Shown here: piece after piece, positions 7,155-15,100 of the stretch
Position numbering within the stretch: the first letter of the stretch is position 1
How the letters are laid out: the number at the start of each line of letters is the position of its first letter
Source: an uncultured Clostridia bacterium
Lineage (GTDB): Bacteria > Bacillota > Clostridia > Christensenellales > Borkfalkiaceae
Direction of reading: 5' to 3'
Assembly: GCA_947588985.1 (NCBI GenBank)
Contig: CANQBG010000007.1
Location: 1 to 53,313, forward strand
Length of the DNA stretch: 53,313 bases
Notes under the pieces: model-generated
The model's database searches: none
Told to the model about the DNA's origin: nothing
The model's input: the letters and a program-made list of their open reading frames with translations, nothing else
Program-made: the position numbers and the translations under genes

Positions 7155-8603
7155 ATGCGAAAAATCATCTGCGCCGTGCTCGGGAGCGCCGTACTCCTCT
7201 CCGCGCTCGGCCTCACGTCCTGCGGCAAGGCAAAGACGGACCGCTGCCGCTACACCATCACGGCGGAATACGCCGAAGAGACCAAGACGCTCGCCGCTTC
7301 CATGACGGCGAAGATCCCCAATACGTCGTCCGTCGCGCTGCCCGCGCTCAAATTCCAGCTCTGGGCCAACGCTTTCCGCAGGGGCGCCAAGACGCCCCCC
7401 GTCTCCGAACTCTTCCGCCGCGCGGCCTTCTATGCGGGCGAGAGCTACGGCGAGACGGAGATCAAGGGCATCGCGGGGGCCGAGAGCTTTGCGGTGGGCG
7501 GCGAGGACGACAACATCTTAACGCTCACCCTCGCCTCTCCCCTTCCGCCGGGCGAGTGCGCCGAAGTCCGCATCGACTTCGAGGTCGAGCTCGCGAGCGT
7601 CAACCACCGCCTCGGCGTCGCCCAAAATGCCGTCAACCTCGCGGGCTTCTATCCCGTGCTCTGCTATCTCGCGGCGGACGGCTTTCGGGAGTATGCCTTT
7701 TCGCCGTACGGCGATCCGTTCGTGAGCGGCCTTGCCGATTACGACGTAACGCTTACCCTGCCCGCATCCTATGTCCTCGCCGCGGGTTTTGCCGCCGAGG
7801 AGAGCGAGCAAGACGGAAAACGGGTATCCCATGTCCGCGCCGAGGGGGTCAGAGACGTTGCCTTCTGCTTCTCGAAAGACTTCCGCCTCACCGAGGGAGA
7901 GGCGGGGGATACGCCCGTCCGCTACTATTCTCTCAAAGACAGCGCGCCCGAGAAAACGCTCGCGACGATCGCGGAGAGCCTCTCCTATTATGCGGACGCC
8001 TTCGGGGCCTACGCCTATCCCGCCTACACCGTCGTCGAGACCGATCTCGTGTTCGGCGGCATGGAATACCCCGCGTTTTCCATGATCTCCGCGTCGCTTT
8101 CGGATGCGGAGGTCCCCGCCGTCGTCGCCCACGAGACGGCCCACCAATGGTGGTATTCCATGGTCGGGAGCGACCAATATGCTTCCGCATGGCAGGATGA
8201 GGGGCTCGCGGAATATGCGAGCGCGTTGTTCTTCGAAAACCATCCGGAGTACGGCGTCTCCTATTCCGATTTCGTCGCGTCCTCCGAGAGCGCGTACCGG
8301 GCCTTCTTCTCCGTCTACTCCCAGCTCCACGGCGAGGCCGACACCGTGATGGACCGCCCCCTCTCCTCCTTTACGGGGGACTATGAATACCGCAGCATCG
8401 CCTACGATAAGGGCGTCATCCTCTTCGACCGCATCCGCGACGTGGTGGGGGAGAAGAAGCTGCTCTCCGCGCTCAAACGCTATAAATCGGCCTATGAGGG
8501 AAAGATCGCCTCTCCCGCCGACCTCATCGCCTGCTTTACGCGTTCGGGGGCGAATGTGAAGGGGTTGTTTGACTCCTTCCTCCAAGGAAAGTGTGTGATC
8601 TAA
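7155..8603 (+). CDS. M1-family (aminopeptidase N-like) metallopeptidase lipoprotein
   Basis: 482 residues from the ATG at 7155, which follows GAGGAGG; longer upstream readings run through the previous gene in another frame. A lipoprotein signal ends at the lipobox LTSC (Cys about 24), so the enzyme is probably tethered outside the membrane. An N-terminal beta domain precedes GGMEYP (the GxMEN-equivalent, near residue 300) and the zinc site HETAH (326-330) with the third ligand E349 in WQDEGLAEY, the exact HExxH-x18-E spacing. It is shorter than classical PepN and lacks the large C-terminal domain. It should trim N-terminal residues from extracellular peptides. Confidence 0.88.
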   Translation: MRKIICAVLGSAVLLSALGLTSCGKAKTDRCRYTITAEYAEETKTLAASMTAKIPNTSSVALPALKFQLWANAFRRGAKTPPVSELFRRAAFYAGESYGETEIKGIAGAESFAVGGEDDNILTLTLASPLPPGECAEVRIDFEVELASVNHRLGVAQNAVNLAGFYPVLCYLAADGFREYAFSPYGDPFVSGLADYDVTLTLPASYVLAAGFAAEESEQDGKRVSHVRAEGVRDVAFCFSKDFRLTEGEAGDTPVRYYSLKDSAPEKTLATIAESLSYYADAFGAYAYPAYTVVETDLVFGGMEYPAFSMISASLSDAEVPAVVAHETAHQWWYSMVGSDQYASAWQDEGLAEYASALFFENHPEYGVSYSDFVASSESAYRAFFSVYSQLHGEADTVMDRPLSSFTGDYEYRSIAYDKGVILFDRIRDVVGEKKLLSALKRYKSAYEGKIASPADLIACFTRSGANVKGLFDSFLQGKCVI

Positions 8604-8743
8604 ATCGGCGAACCGCAAATTTGCTACGCATCTCATCGTCATGCTGCGTTTTTCTTGGTCGTGTACGGAGGAGTACACTCCCTTCGAAAAGCCTCGCATT
8701 CCTCGATCTGCTTGCAACTTTGCGGTTTAACGGTTCCCCCGTT

Positions 8744-8938
8744 AAGCCCTACCCCCTTCGGGGGGAGGGTGGCACGGCGTAGCCGTGACGGATGGGGGGG
8801 ACTCCTCATATTCGGGGTCCCCGCAAAAAGCCGTCAGGATTTTTGTGGGGTGGTTTTCGGGGTCCCCGCAATAGGATAAGCACAAGCCCTACCCCCTTCG
8901 GGGGGAGGGTGGCACGGCGTAGCCGTGACGGATGGGGG
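8744..8938. repeat. Two copies of a ~55-bp double-hairpin repeat (REP-like)
   Basis: The unit at 8744-8798 recurs nearly unchanged at 8884-8938. Each folds into a CCCTACCCCC/GGGGGAGGG hairpin with a TTCG-type loop, then CACGGC-GTA-GCCGTG. The two copies bracket paired TTCGGGGTCCCCGCA words. It is non-coding and probably one of many such units on this chromosome. Confidence 0.75.
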
Positions 8939-9008
8939 CCTCATTCCGAACGAGCCGAAGGCGAGAGAGGGAATCTTCCGGCGACGCTTCCCGCTCGCTT
9001 CAAATCGC

Positions 9009-9037
9009 TTGCATTTTTCCGAAAAGCGCGGTATAAT
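9009..9037 (+). promoter_or_regulatory. Promoter of the FmdB-like gene
   Basis: TTGCAT (9009-9014), 17-bp spacer, TATAAT (9032-9037). Confidence 0.75.
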
Positions 9038-9064
9038 ATCCCCGAGAGCAAGGGGAGGCGAAAG

Positions 9065-9262
9065 ATGCCCATACTTTCCTATCGCTGCGCAAACTGCGGC
9101 GCGGAATTCGAAGAACTCGTAAAGAGACACGATGAGAGGGTACCATGTCCGAAGTGCGGGGCCACGGCCGAGCGAAAATGGTCGGGCGAGATGTATTCCG
9201 CCACGGGCAAACCGCCCAAAAAATGCAATGGCAAATGCTCCGAATGCCCGGGCTGCCGGTGA
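9065..9262 (+). CDS. FmdB-family zinc-ribbon protein
   Basis: 65 residues from the ATG at 9065, with GGGGAGG upstream. The N-terminus PILSYRCANCGAEFEELVKR and then VPCPKCG give the CxxC...CxxC zinc ribbon of the FmdB/putative regulatory family; a further Cys-rich tail (KKCNGKCSECPGC) ends the protein. It is cytoplasmic with no known reaction. The TGTCCGAAG coding for the second knuckle coincides with an exact copy of the recurring word (9143-9152), though here the protein motif alone could explain it. Confidence 0.88.
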   Translation: MPILSYRCANCGAEFEELVKRHDERVPCPKCGATAERKWSGEMYSATGKPPKKCNGKCSECPGCR

Positions 9263-9311
9263 TCGGTGCGGCTTTCGCCATGGCGCAAAATTCCCTTTTC
9301 AACATAAAAAA

Positions 9312-9347
9312 CGCGGCCCGTTCGGTCTCCGAGCAGGCCGCTTTTCC
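9312..9347 (+). terminator. Terminator after the FmdB-like gene
   Basis: GCGGCC and GGCCGC pair around a ~17-base loop, followed by TTTT. Confidence 0.6.
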
Positions 9348-9387
9348 GTAGAAACGAGAAAAAATTTGCAATTGAGGCAAAAAAAGG

Positions 9388-9416
9388 TTGCTTTTCCCGC
9401 GGGCGCATGCTATAAT
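9388..9416 (+). promoter_or_regulatory. rpsB-tsf promoter
   Basis: TTGCTT (9388-9393), 17-bp spacer, TGCTATAAT with the -10 at 9411-9416 (extended -10 TG). Confidence 0.8.
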
Positions 9417-9484
9417 GGAAAGGTCTGCGGCCATCGCAGGCAAATCCACATCTTCTTTTGCGCCGCTCGCCGTGCCCCGTAAAT

Positions 9485-9523
9485 CTTTCCTGCGGGGAAA
9501 GGAGCGGAACTGCCGCAGGGAAG
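9485..9523 (+). promoter_or_regulatory. Hairpin in the rpsB leader
   Basis: CTTTCCTGCGG (9485-9495) pairs along its whole length with CCGCAGGGAAG (9513-9523), one G-U pair, 17-base loop. It ends 21 bp before the rpsB start. It may be a ribosomal-protein S2 autoregulatory site. Confidence 0.45.
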
Positions 9524-9543
9524 AGAGGAGAAACGGAGGAATT

Positions 9544-10302
9544 ATGGCAGTCATTACCATGAAACAGCTTCTCGAAGCGGGCGTCCATTTCGGGCACCAG
9601 ACGAGAAAGTGGAACCCCAAGATGAAGAAGTACATCTTCGCCGCCCGTCACGACATCCACATCATCGACCTTGAAAAGACGGCGGAGCTCATCGAAGTCG
9701 CGTACACCTTCGTCGTGGAATCGGTGAAGCAGGGCAAGAGCGTCCTCTTCGTCGGGACCAAGAAGCAGGCGCAGGACGCCATCAAGGAAGAGGCGGAGCG
9801 CTGCGGGCAGTTCTATGTCAACTCCCGTTGGCTGGGCGGCACGCTCACCAACTTCAAGACCATCCGCTCCCGCATCGACTATCTCGAAAAGCTCGAGAGA
9901 ATGGAGGAGAGCGGCGAATTCGACCTTCTCCCCAAGAAGGAAGTTTTGGGGCTCAAGAAGGAGATGGCGAAGCTCCGCGAAAATCTCGGCGGCATCAAGC
10001 AGATGCACGGCATGCCCGGCATCATGTTCGTCGTAGACCCGCACAGTGAGGATATCGCCGTGGCGGAAGCGCGCAAGATGGGCGTGCCGATCGTGGCCAT
10101 CACCGATACCAACTGCGATCCCGACCTCATCGACTATGTCATCCCGGGCAACGACGACGCGATCCGCGCCATCAAGCTCATCTCGTCTGTCATCGCCAAC
10201 GCCGTCATCGAGGCCAATCAGGGCGAGACGCCCGTCCTTCCCGCCGAGGAGACGGAGGAGCCCAAGGACATCGAAGAAGTCGTGGCCGCGAGCGAAGAAT
10301 AA
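9544..10302 (+). CDS. rpsB: 30S ribosomal protein S2
   Basis: 252 residues from ATG 9544, after ACGGAGGA. Opens [20 protein letters not shown] and carries [24 protein letters not shown] and the [31 protein letters not shown] block, all typical of bacterial S2. The C-terminal tail is acidic. S2 joins the small subunit late, near S1. It is co-transcribed with tsf 33 bp downstream, the usual arrangement. Confidence 0.98.
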   Translation: MAVITMKQLLEAGVHFGHQTRKWNPKMKKYIFAARHDIHIIDLEKTAELIEVAYTFVVESVKQGKSVLFVGTKKQAQDAIKEEAERCGQFYVNSRWLGGTLTNFKTIRSRIDYLEKLERMEESGEFDLLPKKEVLGLKKEMAKLRENLGGIKQMHGMPGIMFVVDPHSEDIAVAEARKMGVPIVAITDTNCDPDLIDYVIPGNDDAIRAIKLISSVIANAVIEANQGETPVLPAEETEEPKDIEEVVAASEE

Positions 10303-10335
10303 TCCCGAAAATCATCCAATGGAGGAATACCCAAA

Positions 10336-11250
10336 ATGGCAACAATTTCCGCAAAGGACGTAATGAAACTCCGCGAACAGACCGACGCGGGCATGATGGA
10401 TTGCAAGAGAGCGCTGGAAGAGGCCGAGGGCGACTTTGAGCGCGCGGCGGAGATCCTCCGCGAGCGCGGCATCGCCAAGGCAGCCAAGCGGCAGGGGAAA
10501 GTCGCGGCGGAGGGCGTCGTCTATGCCCTCGTCGAAGGCAAGACGGGCACCCTCGTCGAAGTCAACTGCGAGAGCGACTTCGTCGCCAACGGCGAGAAGT
10601 TCCGCGCCGTCGTGGAAGCCATCGCAAAGCAGATCCTTTCAACGAAGCCTGCAAACGTTTCCGAACTCCTCGCCTCGGACATGGGTGGGGGCAAGACCGT
10701 CGAGACGTACATTTCCGAGCAGACGGGCGTCATCGGGGAGAAGATCTCCGTGCGCCGCTTCGCCCTCTATGAGACGGAGGGCTTCCTTGAGACCTACATC
10801 CACATGGGCGGCACGATGGGCGTCATGCTCGACTTCGCCGCACCCGAGACGGCCGAGACCAAGACGCTCGCGCACGACGTCGCTCTCCACACCGCCTTCA
10901 CCAAGCCCGCATATATCCGCGCGGAAGAGGTTCCCGCCGAGGTCCTCGAAAAGGAGAAGGCCATCATGATGCAGGAAGTCCTCAACGAGGGCAAGCCCGC
11001 CGCCATCGCGGAGAAGATCGTCCTCGGGAAGATGAAGAAGTTCTATGAGGAGAACTGCCTGCTCGAGCAGAAGTTCGTAAAAGACGACAAAGTCACCGTG
11101 AAGGAACTCCTTTCGCGCACCGCCAAGACCGTGGGCGCGGAGATCGCCGTAAACCGCCTCGTGTTCTTCGTCCGCGGCGAGGGCATCGAGAAAAAGACCG
11201 AGGACCTCTCCGAAGAGGTCGCAAAGCAGGTCGAGGCGATGAAGAAGTAA
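10336..11250 (+). CDS. tsf: Elongation factor Ts
   Basis: 304 residues. The N-terminal UBA-like segment AKDVMKLREQTDAGMMDCKRAL is followed by ARGIAKA-type residues (RERGIAKAAKRQGKVAAEG) and the core VNCESDFVANGEKF. EF-Ts exchanges GDP for GTP on EF-Tu. Length matches family members with two core subdomains. It ends the rpsB operon with a terminator. An exact TCGGACATGG lies at 10675-10684, read as SDMG. Confidence 0.98.
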   Translation: MATISAKDVMKLREQTDAGMMDCKRALEEAEGDFERAAEILRERGIAKAAKRQGKVAAEGVVYALVEGKTGTLVEVNCESDFVANGEKFRAVVEAIAKQILSTKPANVSELLASDMGGGKTVETYISEQTGVIGEKISVRRFALYETEGFLETYIHMGGTMGVMLDFAAPETAETKTLAHDVALHTAFTKPAYIRAEEVPAEVLEKEKAIMMQEVLNEGKPAAIAEKIVLGKMKKFYEENCLLEQKFVKDDKVTVKELLSRTAKTVGAEIAVNRLVFFVRGEGIEKKTEDLSEEVAKQVEAMKK

Positions 11251-11275
11251 CGCTTCGCCTTCATAAGCAGAAAGG

Positions 11276-11307
11276 GCGGTCCGTAGCTTTGCGGGCCGCT
11301 TTTTTTC
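11276..11307 (+). terminator. tsf terminator
   Basis: GCGGTCCG (11276-11283) pairs with CGGGCCGC (11292-11299), then eight T. Confidence 0.88.
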
Positions 11308-11338
11308 GGGAAACCTGCCCTTTTTCTCCCAAATTTTC

Positions 11339-11367
11339 TTGACAAATCGCGAGGTGTGTGTTATAAT
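11339..11367 (+). promoter_or_regulatory. Promoter of the small LRR_5-like gene
   Basis: Consensus TTGACA (11339-11344), 17-bp spacer, TATAAT (11362-11367). Confidence 0.85.
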
Positions 11368-11394
11368 AAAACAAGATAAGGGAGGGATACCACG

Positions 11395-11766
11395 ATGAAA
11401 GGACATTTTTCTTTCTACTTTTCGTTTTTGAACAACGCATACACCGCCGACTACATGGGGACGGATAAGCGCGTCGTTTTCCCCTCGGAATACGAGGGAA
11501 GGCCCATTCGGGAGGTCGGCCACGTCCGCGGCGGCTATCTTCCCGGGGACGCGTGCTCCGTCACCTATCTCGAGATCCCCGCGTCCGTCTGCGTCATCGG
11601 GGAGCGCGCCTTCCAATATGTTCCGCTCAAAAAGCTCGTCTTTTTAGACCCCGTCGGCTGGACGACGGAGGATACGCCCATCCCCGAGGAGACCTTAAAG
11701 GACCCGGAGGCCGCGGCCAAGTTCTATGCCGCGCACACGCGGCGCTGGGAAAAGACGTCGCTCTGA
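11395..11766 (+). CDS. Small LRR_5 (BspA-like) single-repeat protein
   Basis: 123 residues, no signal peptide. The central part contains YLEIPASVCVIGERAFQYVPLKKLVF, one LRR_5-type repeat of the kind found many times in the two large surface proteins of this window (IGxxAFxxxxxLxxV). The N-terminus (FYFSFLNNAYTADYMG) is hydrophobic or aromatic. It has its own consensus promoter and terminator and lies between tsf and the large lipoprotein gene. The function is unknown; it could be a cytosolic LRR relic or a partner of the larger proteins. Confidence 0.7.
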   Translation: MKGHFSFYFSFLNNAYTADYMGTDKRVVFPSEYEGRPIREVGHVRGGYLPGDACSVTYLEIPASVCVIGERAFQYVPLKKLVFLDPVGWTTEDTPIPEETLKDPEAAAKFYAAHTRRWEKTSL

Positions 11767-11814
11767 AGCTTTACCCGGCCGTTTGGCCGAGATGGATTGA
11801 ACACCGTTTCGAAA

Positions 11815-11849
11815 GAAAGCGGATCCCGCAAGGGGTCCGCTTTCTTTTT
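11815..11849 (+). terminator. Terminator of the small LRR_5-like gene
   Basis: GAAAGCGGATCCC pairs with GGGGTCCGCTTTC around a GCAA-type loop, then five T. Confidence 0.88.
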
Positions 11850-11978
11850 GCGTGGAGACGGAAAAGGAGGCTACCATGTCCGAGAAAGAGGGTGCAGAGA
11901 CGCCGTTATATAAATTTTCCTTATGGCGAATATTAAACATTTTTATATCAAAATTTTGCAAACGGGGGCGGAAAATCA

Positions 11979-12010
11979 TTGACACACGGGGGGGGGGTGC
12001 CATATATAAT
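11979..12010 (+). promoter_or_regulatory. Promoter with ten-G spacer tract, probable phase-variable switch
   Basis: TTGACA (11979-11984) and TATAAT (12005-12010) are separated by 20 bp that include a run of ten G (11988-11997). An overlapping TATATA (12003-12008) would give 18 bp. Loss or gain of G by slipped-strand mispairing would move the spacing through the 17-bp optimum. It drives the large surface lipoprotein. Confidence 0.75.
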
Positions 12011-12120
12011 AGTTTCATATCCTCTGTGATTCTATAGATCGACCTTTCTGCGGCACAAGCGCGGATCCATGGGCTTTTGCCGTGCGAGATATAGAGAACG
12101 GAAAACCAAGGAGGCAGAAT

Positions 12121-15100
12121 ATGGCAAAAATCTTGAAACGCGGCGCGCTCGCCGTGTTCGGAGCGCTCTTCTTCGCGTGCTTGCTCCTCATCGCCGCTTG
12201 CGGCGGGCCCACGGCGGTCCAACTCAAGTTCATGGACGGCGACGTGCAGTATGCGGAAGTGGAGGCCGAAGCGGGCGCGGACATCACGGGCAAGTTGCCC
12301 GAGGATCCCGAAAAGGCGGGGTATGTGTTCGGCGGCTGGTATGCGGACGCCGCATGCACGGGCGAGAAGGAGGAACTTCCCACCGTCATGCCCGCGAAGA
12401 GCGCAACGTATTACGCAAAATGGACGGAGGCGCCCAAGGCGGCGCTGACCCTCGACGCCGGGGAGGCCGGCACGCTCGAAAATGCGGCGTATGAGGCCTA
12501 CGAAGGGCAGGACCTTTTCGCATTGCTCGAGGGCGTAGAGCCCGCGACGGCGGAGGGCGTCTACTTCGAAGGTTGGTATCGCGGAGCGAAGAAGATCGAA
12601 TCGGGCGATACCATGCCCGCAGAGGCGCTCACGCTCACGGCGCATTACTCGACGGATTACACCGTAAATATCTATGAAGAGAGCGCCGAGGGGACGTATG
12701 CGGAGACGCCCGATAAGACGGAGACGGGCCGTGCGCCGCTCGGAGAGGCCTTCGAGCCCACGCTCGAGCTTCCCGCCCACTTCGAGGTGGATTACGCCGT
12801 CGGCAAGCCCGAGACGGATTCCCTCGCCGTAAAGGATGTGTTCGAGGTCTATCTCCGCCGCGAGCGCATCGGCGTCACCTTCGAGGCCGCTGCTCCAGAG
12901 GACGCGGAATACGCGGGCAGCCTCGATATCTCCTTCGTGCCCTATGGCGGCACGCTCACCCTTCCCGACGGCAACGCCTTCGGCCTTCCCGCAAACTACC
13001 GCTTCGGCGGCTGGGCGACGGCGGAGGACGAATATGTGGGGCTTGCGGGCACGACCGTGGCGGATATCTCCGCGCCCACGACGTATCGCGCCGTGTGGGA
13101 GACGGGCGTCACCGACATCTTCGGCGGCGGGGACTACCTCTTCGTGGCCACCGGCGAACAGAACACCGTCTATCTCCGCAGAGATGGGCTCGACGACATC
13201 AAGGGCAGCTACGATGCGCTCACGGGCGCCTTCTCCTTCGAAGAGGGCGAAGAGACGGCCCTTTCCGGCTATCTCGCCGCGACCTATTACTATTATTATA
13301 AAGACGCCGTCGAAAACACCTACGGCGAATACGGCAATAATTTCTCGACCCATAAGCTCACCATCCTCCCCGAGGGACGTGCGAACTACGTCAACGAGGA
13401 GACGGGCGAAGAGGGCACGGCTGGAAGCTACGTCATCGGAGAGGACGGCGTGTACACCTTCACCTCCGACGACGGGGCGATCACCGTGGTCTTTAAGCTC
13501 ATGAAGGATAACGCCGGTTCCTTCACCGCGCGCGGTGCGGAGTACGGCTACTACGCCATGCAGACGGCGGATGGCTACGATTACTACGTCCTCTATCTCG
13601 ACGGCTTCGGCGGTGCGGTGGAGCACTACGACCCCGAGGACGACTATTTCTCCTACTTCGGACAGAACTATCTCGCAGGCAAATATACCTATAGCTCCTA
13701 TTATGGCTATTATACGGCGACCTTCACCGATAGCTATGGCGACGCATGGGATAAGTTCAACTTCAAGTTCCCGGAAAGCGGCGACTTCGAGACCCCCCAA
13801 GAGTTCGGCGGCTTCACCCTCCGCGGCGTCTATCAGCGCGGCGACGACTACGAGGGCACTTACGGCGACGACTCTTGGACGAGTTCGTATTACCGCGATC
13901 TCGAGCTCGACGGCTTCGGCGCGGGCGAATATCAGGATAAGGCGGGGACGTATGTCATCTACAGCGAGGATTGGTATACTTCCTTCTTCGGCATTCCCTT
14001 CCCCTCGGGCATCAGCTATGTCGTCTTTACCGACGTCGATGGGGAGCAGACGAAGTTCCTCATCAAGCAGGACTACGACATCTGGGGCGACGAATACGGC
14101 TATCCTTATTATCTCGTGCTCGACGGCGAGGTCGGCCGCCGCGACTTCGAGGGCGTAGTCGTGCTCGACGGCGCACTCTATGAATGCGGCCCCGATACGT
14201 CCACCGGCATCTTCCTCTACGCGCTCGGCACGGAGGCGCAGCTCTATATCGGCACCCGCTATGAATACGAGGACGGCACGCCAGTCTACCTCTACACGGA
14301 GGAGGATGAGGGCACGCTTGCGCTCGTCGGAGAGGGCGCGGACGCCAAGTATTGCTTCAGCGGCGAATATTTCACCTTCAACGTGCGGTTTGCCGGGGGC
14401 AAGGCGACGTACATCGGGGACGACCTCGTGTTCTTCGAAAACGAGACGGGCAAGCTCTATATCGATAACGAAGCCAAGGCCTACTATGCTCCCAAGAACG
14501 GGCAGCCCACGCAAGTGGAGTATGAACAGGTCGAGGGGATCCTCGCCAACTACCGCTTCACCATAGACGGCGTGGAGCGCAGCTTCGTCGCCATGAACGT
14601 GGAGGATGAAGAGGGCAACCTCGTCTTTAAGGCGGTCGAACTCGATCGGTATTACGATCCCGCCTTCGTCACACCCGCCCGCCAGCTCTCCTACAGCGTG
14701 CGCGTGGCCATTCTCGGCAAGCCCGATGAAGAGGGCAAGTATCTCGCCCTGCTCGGCCTGCTCGCAGTGGGGGAGGGCAAGCAGTATTATCTCTATTATG
14801 CGACGGCGACGGTGAAGCCCGTCGAGGGCACGACGGACGAATTCGACGTGGAACTCTCCGCAACGCCGAGCGCCTATGAGAGCTACTATGCGGACTACAC
14901 CGGCTTCCGCATCAAGACGGCGACAGAGGACGGTGCACCCGTCTACTACTATTACGACGGCGCCATCGAAATGGCCGCGGACAAGGCCACCCTCAAGCTC
15001 GACGGTTACGGCAACGCCCAATATACCGACGCCGCGGGCACTTCCAAGACGGGCACCTATGCCTATGTCGAGGGCGTGCTTGTGTTCAGCGCAGACGGCG

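Larger units (their letters stand above)
8604..9064. other. Non-coding region with dispersed repeats
   Basis: 461 bp without a gene. It holds a short palindrome GTGTAC...GTACAC at about 8659-8676, related words AACCGCAAAT (8609) and ACTTTGCGGTT (8719) in inverse orientation, two copies of a ~55-bp unit (8744-8798, 8884-8938), two copies of TTCGGGGTCCCCGCA (8811-8825, 8856-8870) and the promoter of the next gene. Confidence 0.7.
11767..12120. other. Intergenic region with variable-promoter structure
   Basis: 354 bp. It holds the terminator at 11815-11849, an exact copy of the recurring word (11874-11883) inside GGAGGCTACCATGTCCGAG, an A+T-rich stretch, and the G-tract promoter of the next gene. 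A 53-codon frame from 11876 has a ribosome binding site, but it runs through the G-tract and promoter and has no protein features. Confidence 0.7.

Noticed and set aside
11876-12037. 53-codon ORF with a GGAGG site before the giant lipoprotein
   Set aside because: It runs through the G10 tract, the -35 and the -10 box of the next gene and has no protein features; its start is created by the recurring DNA word.
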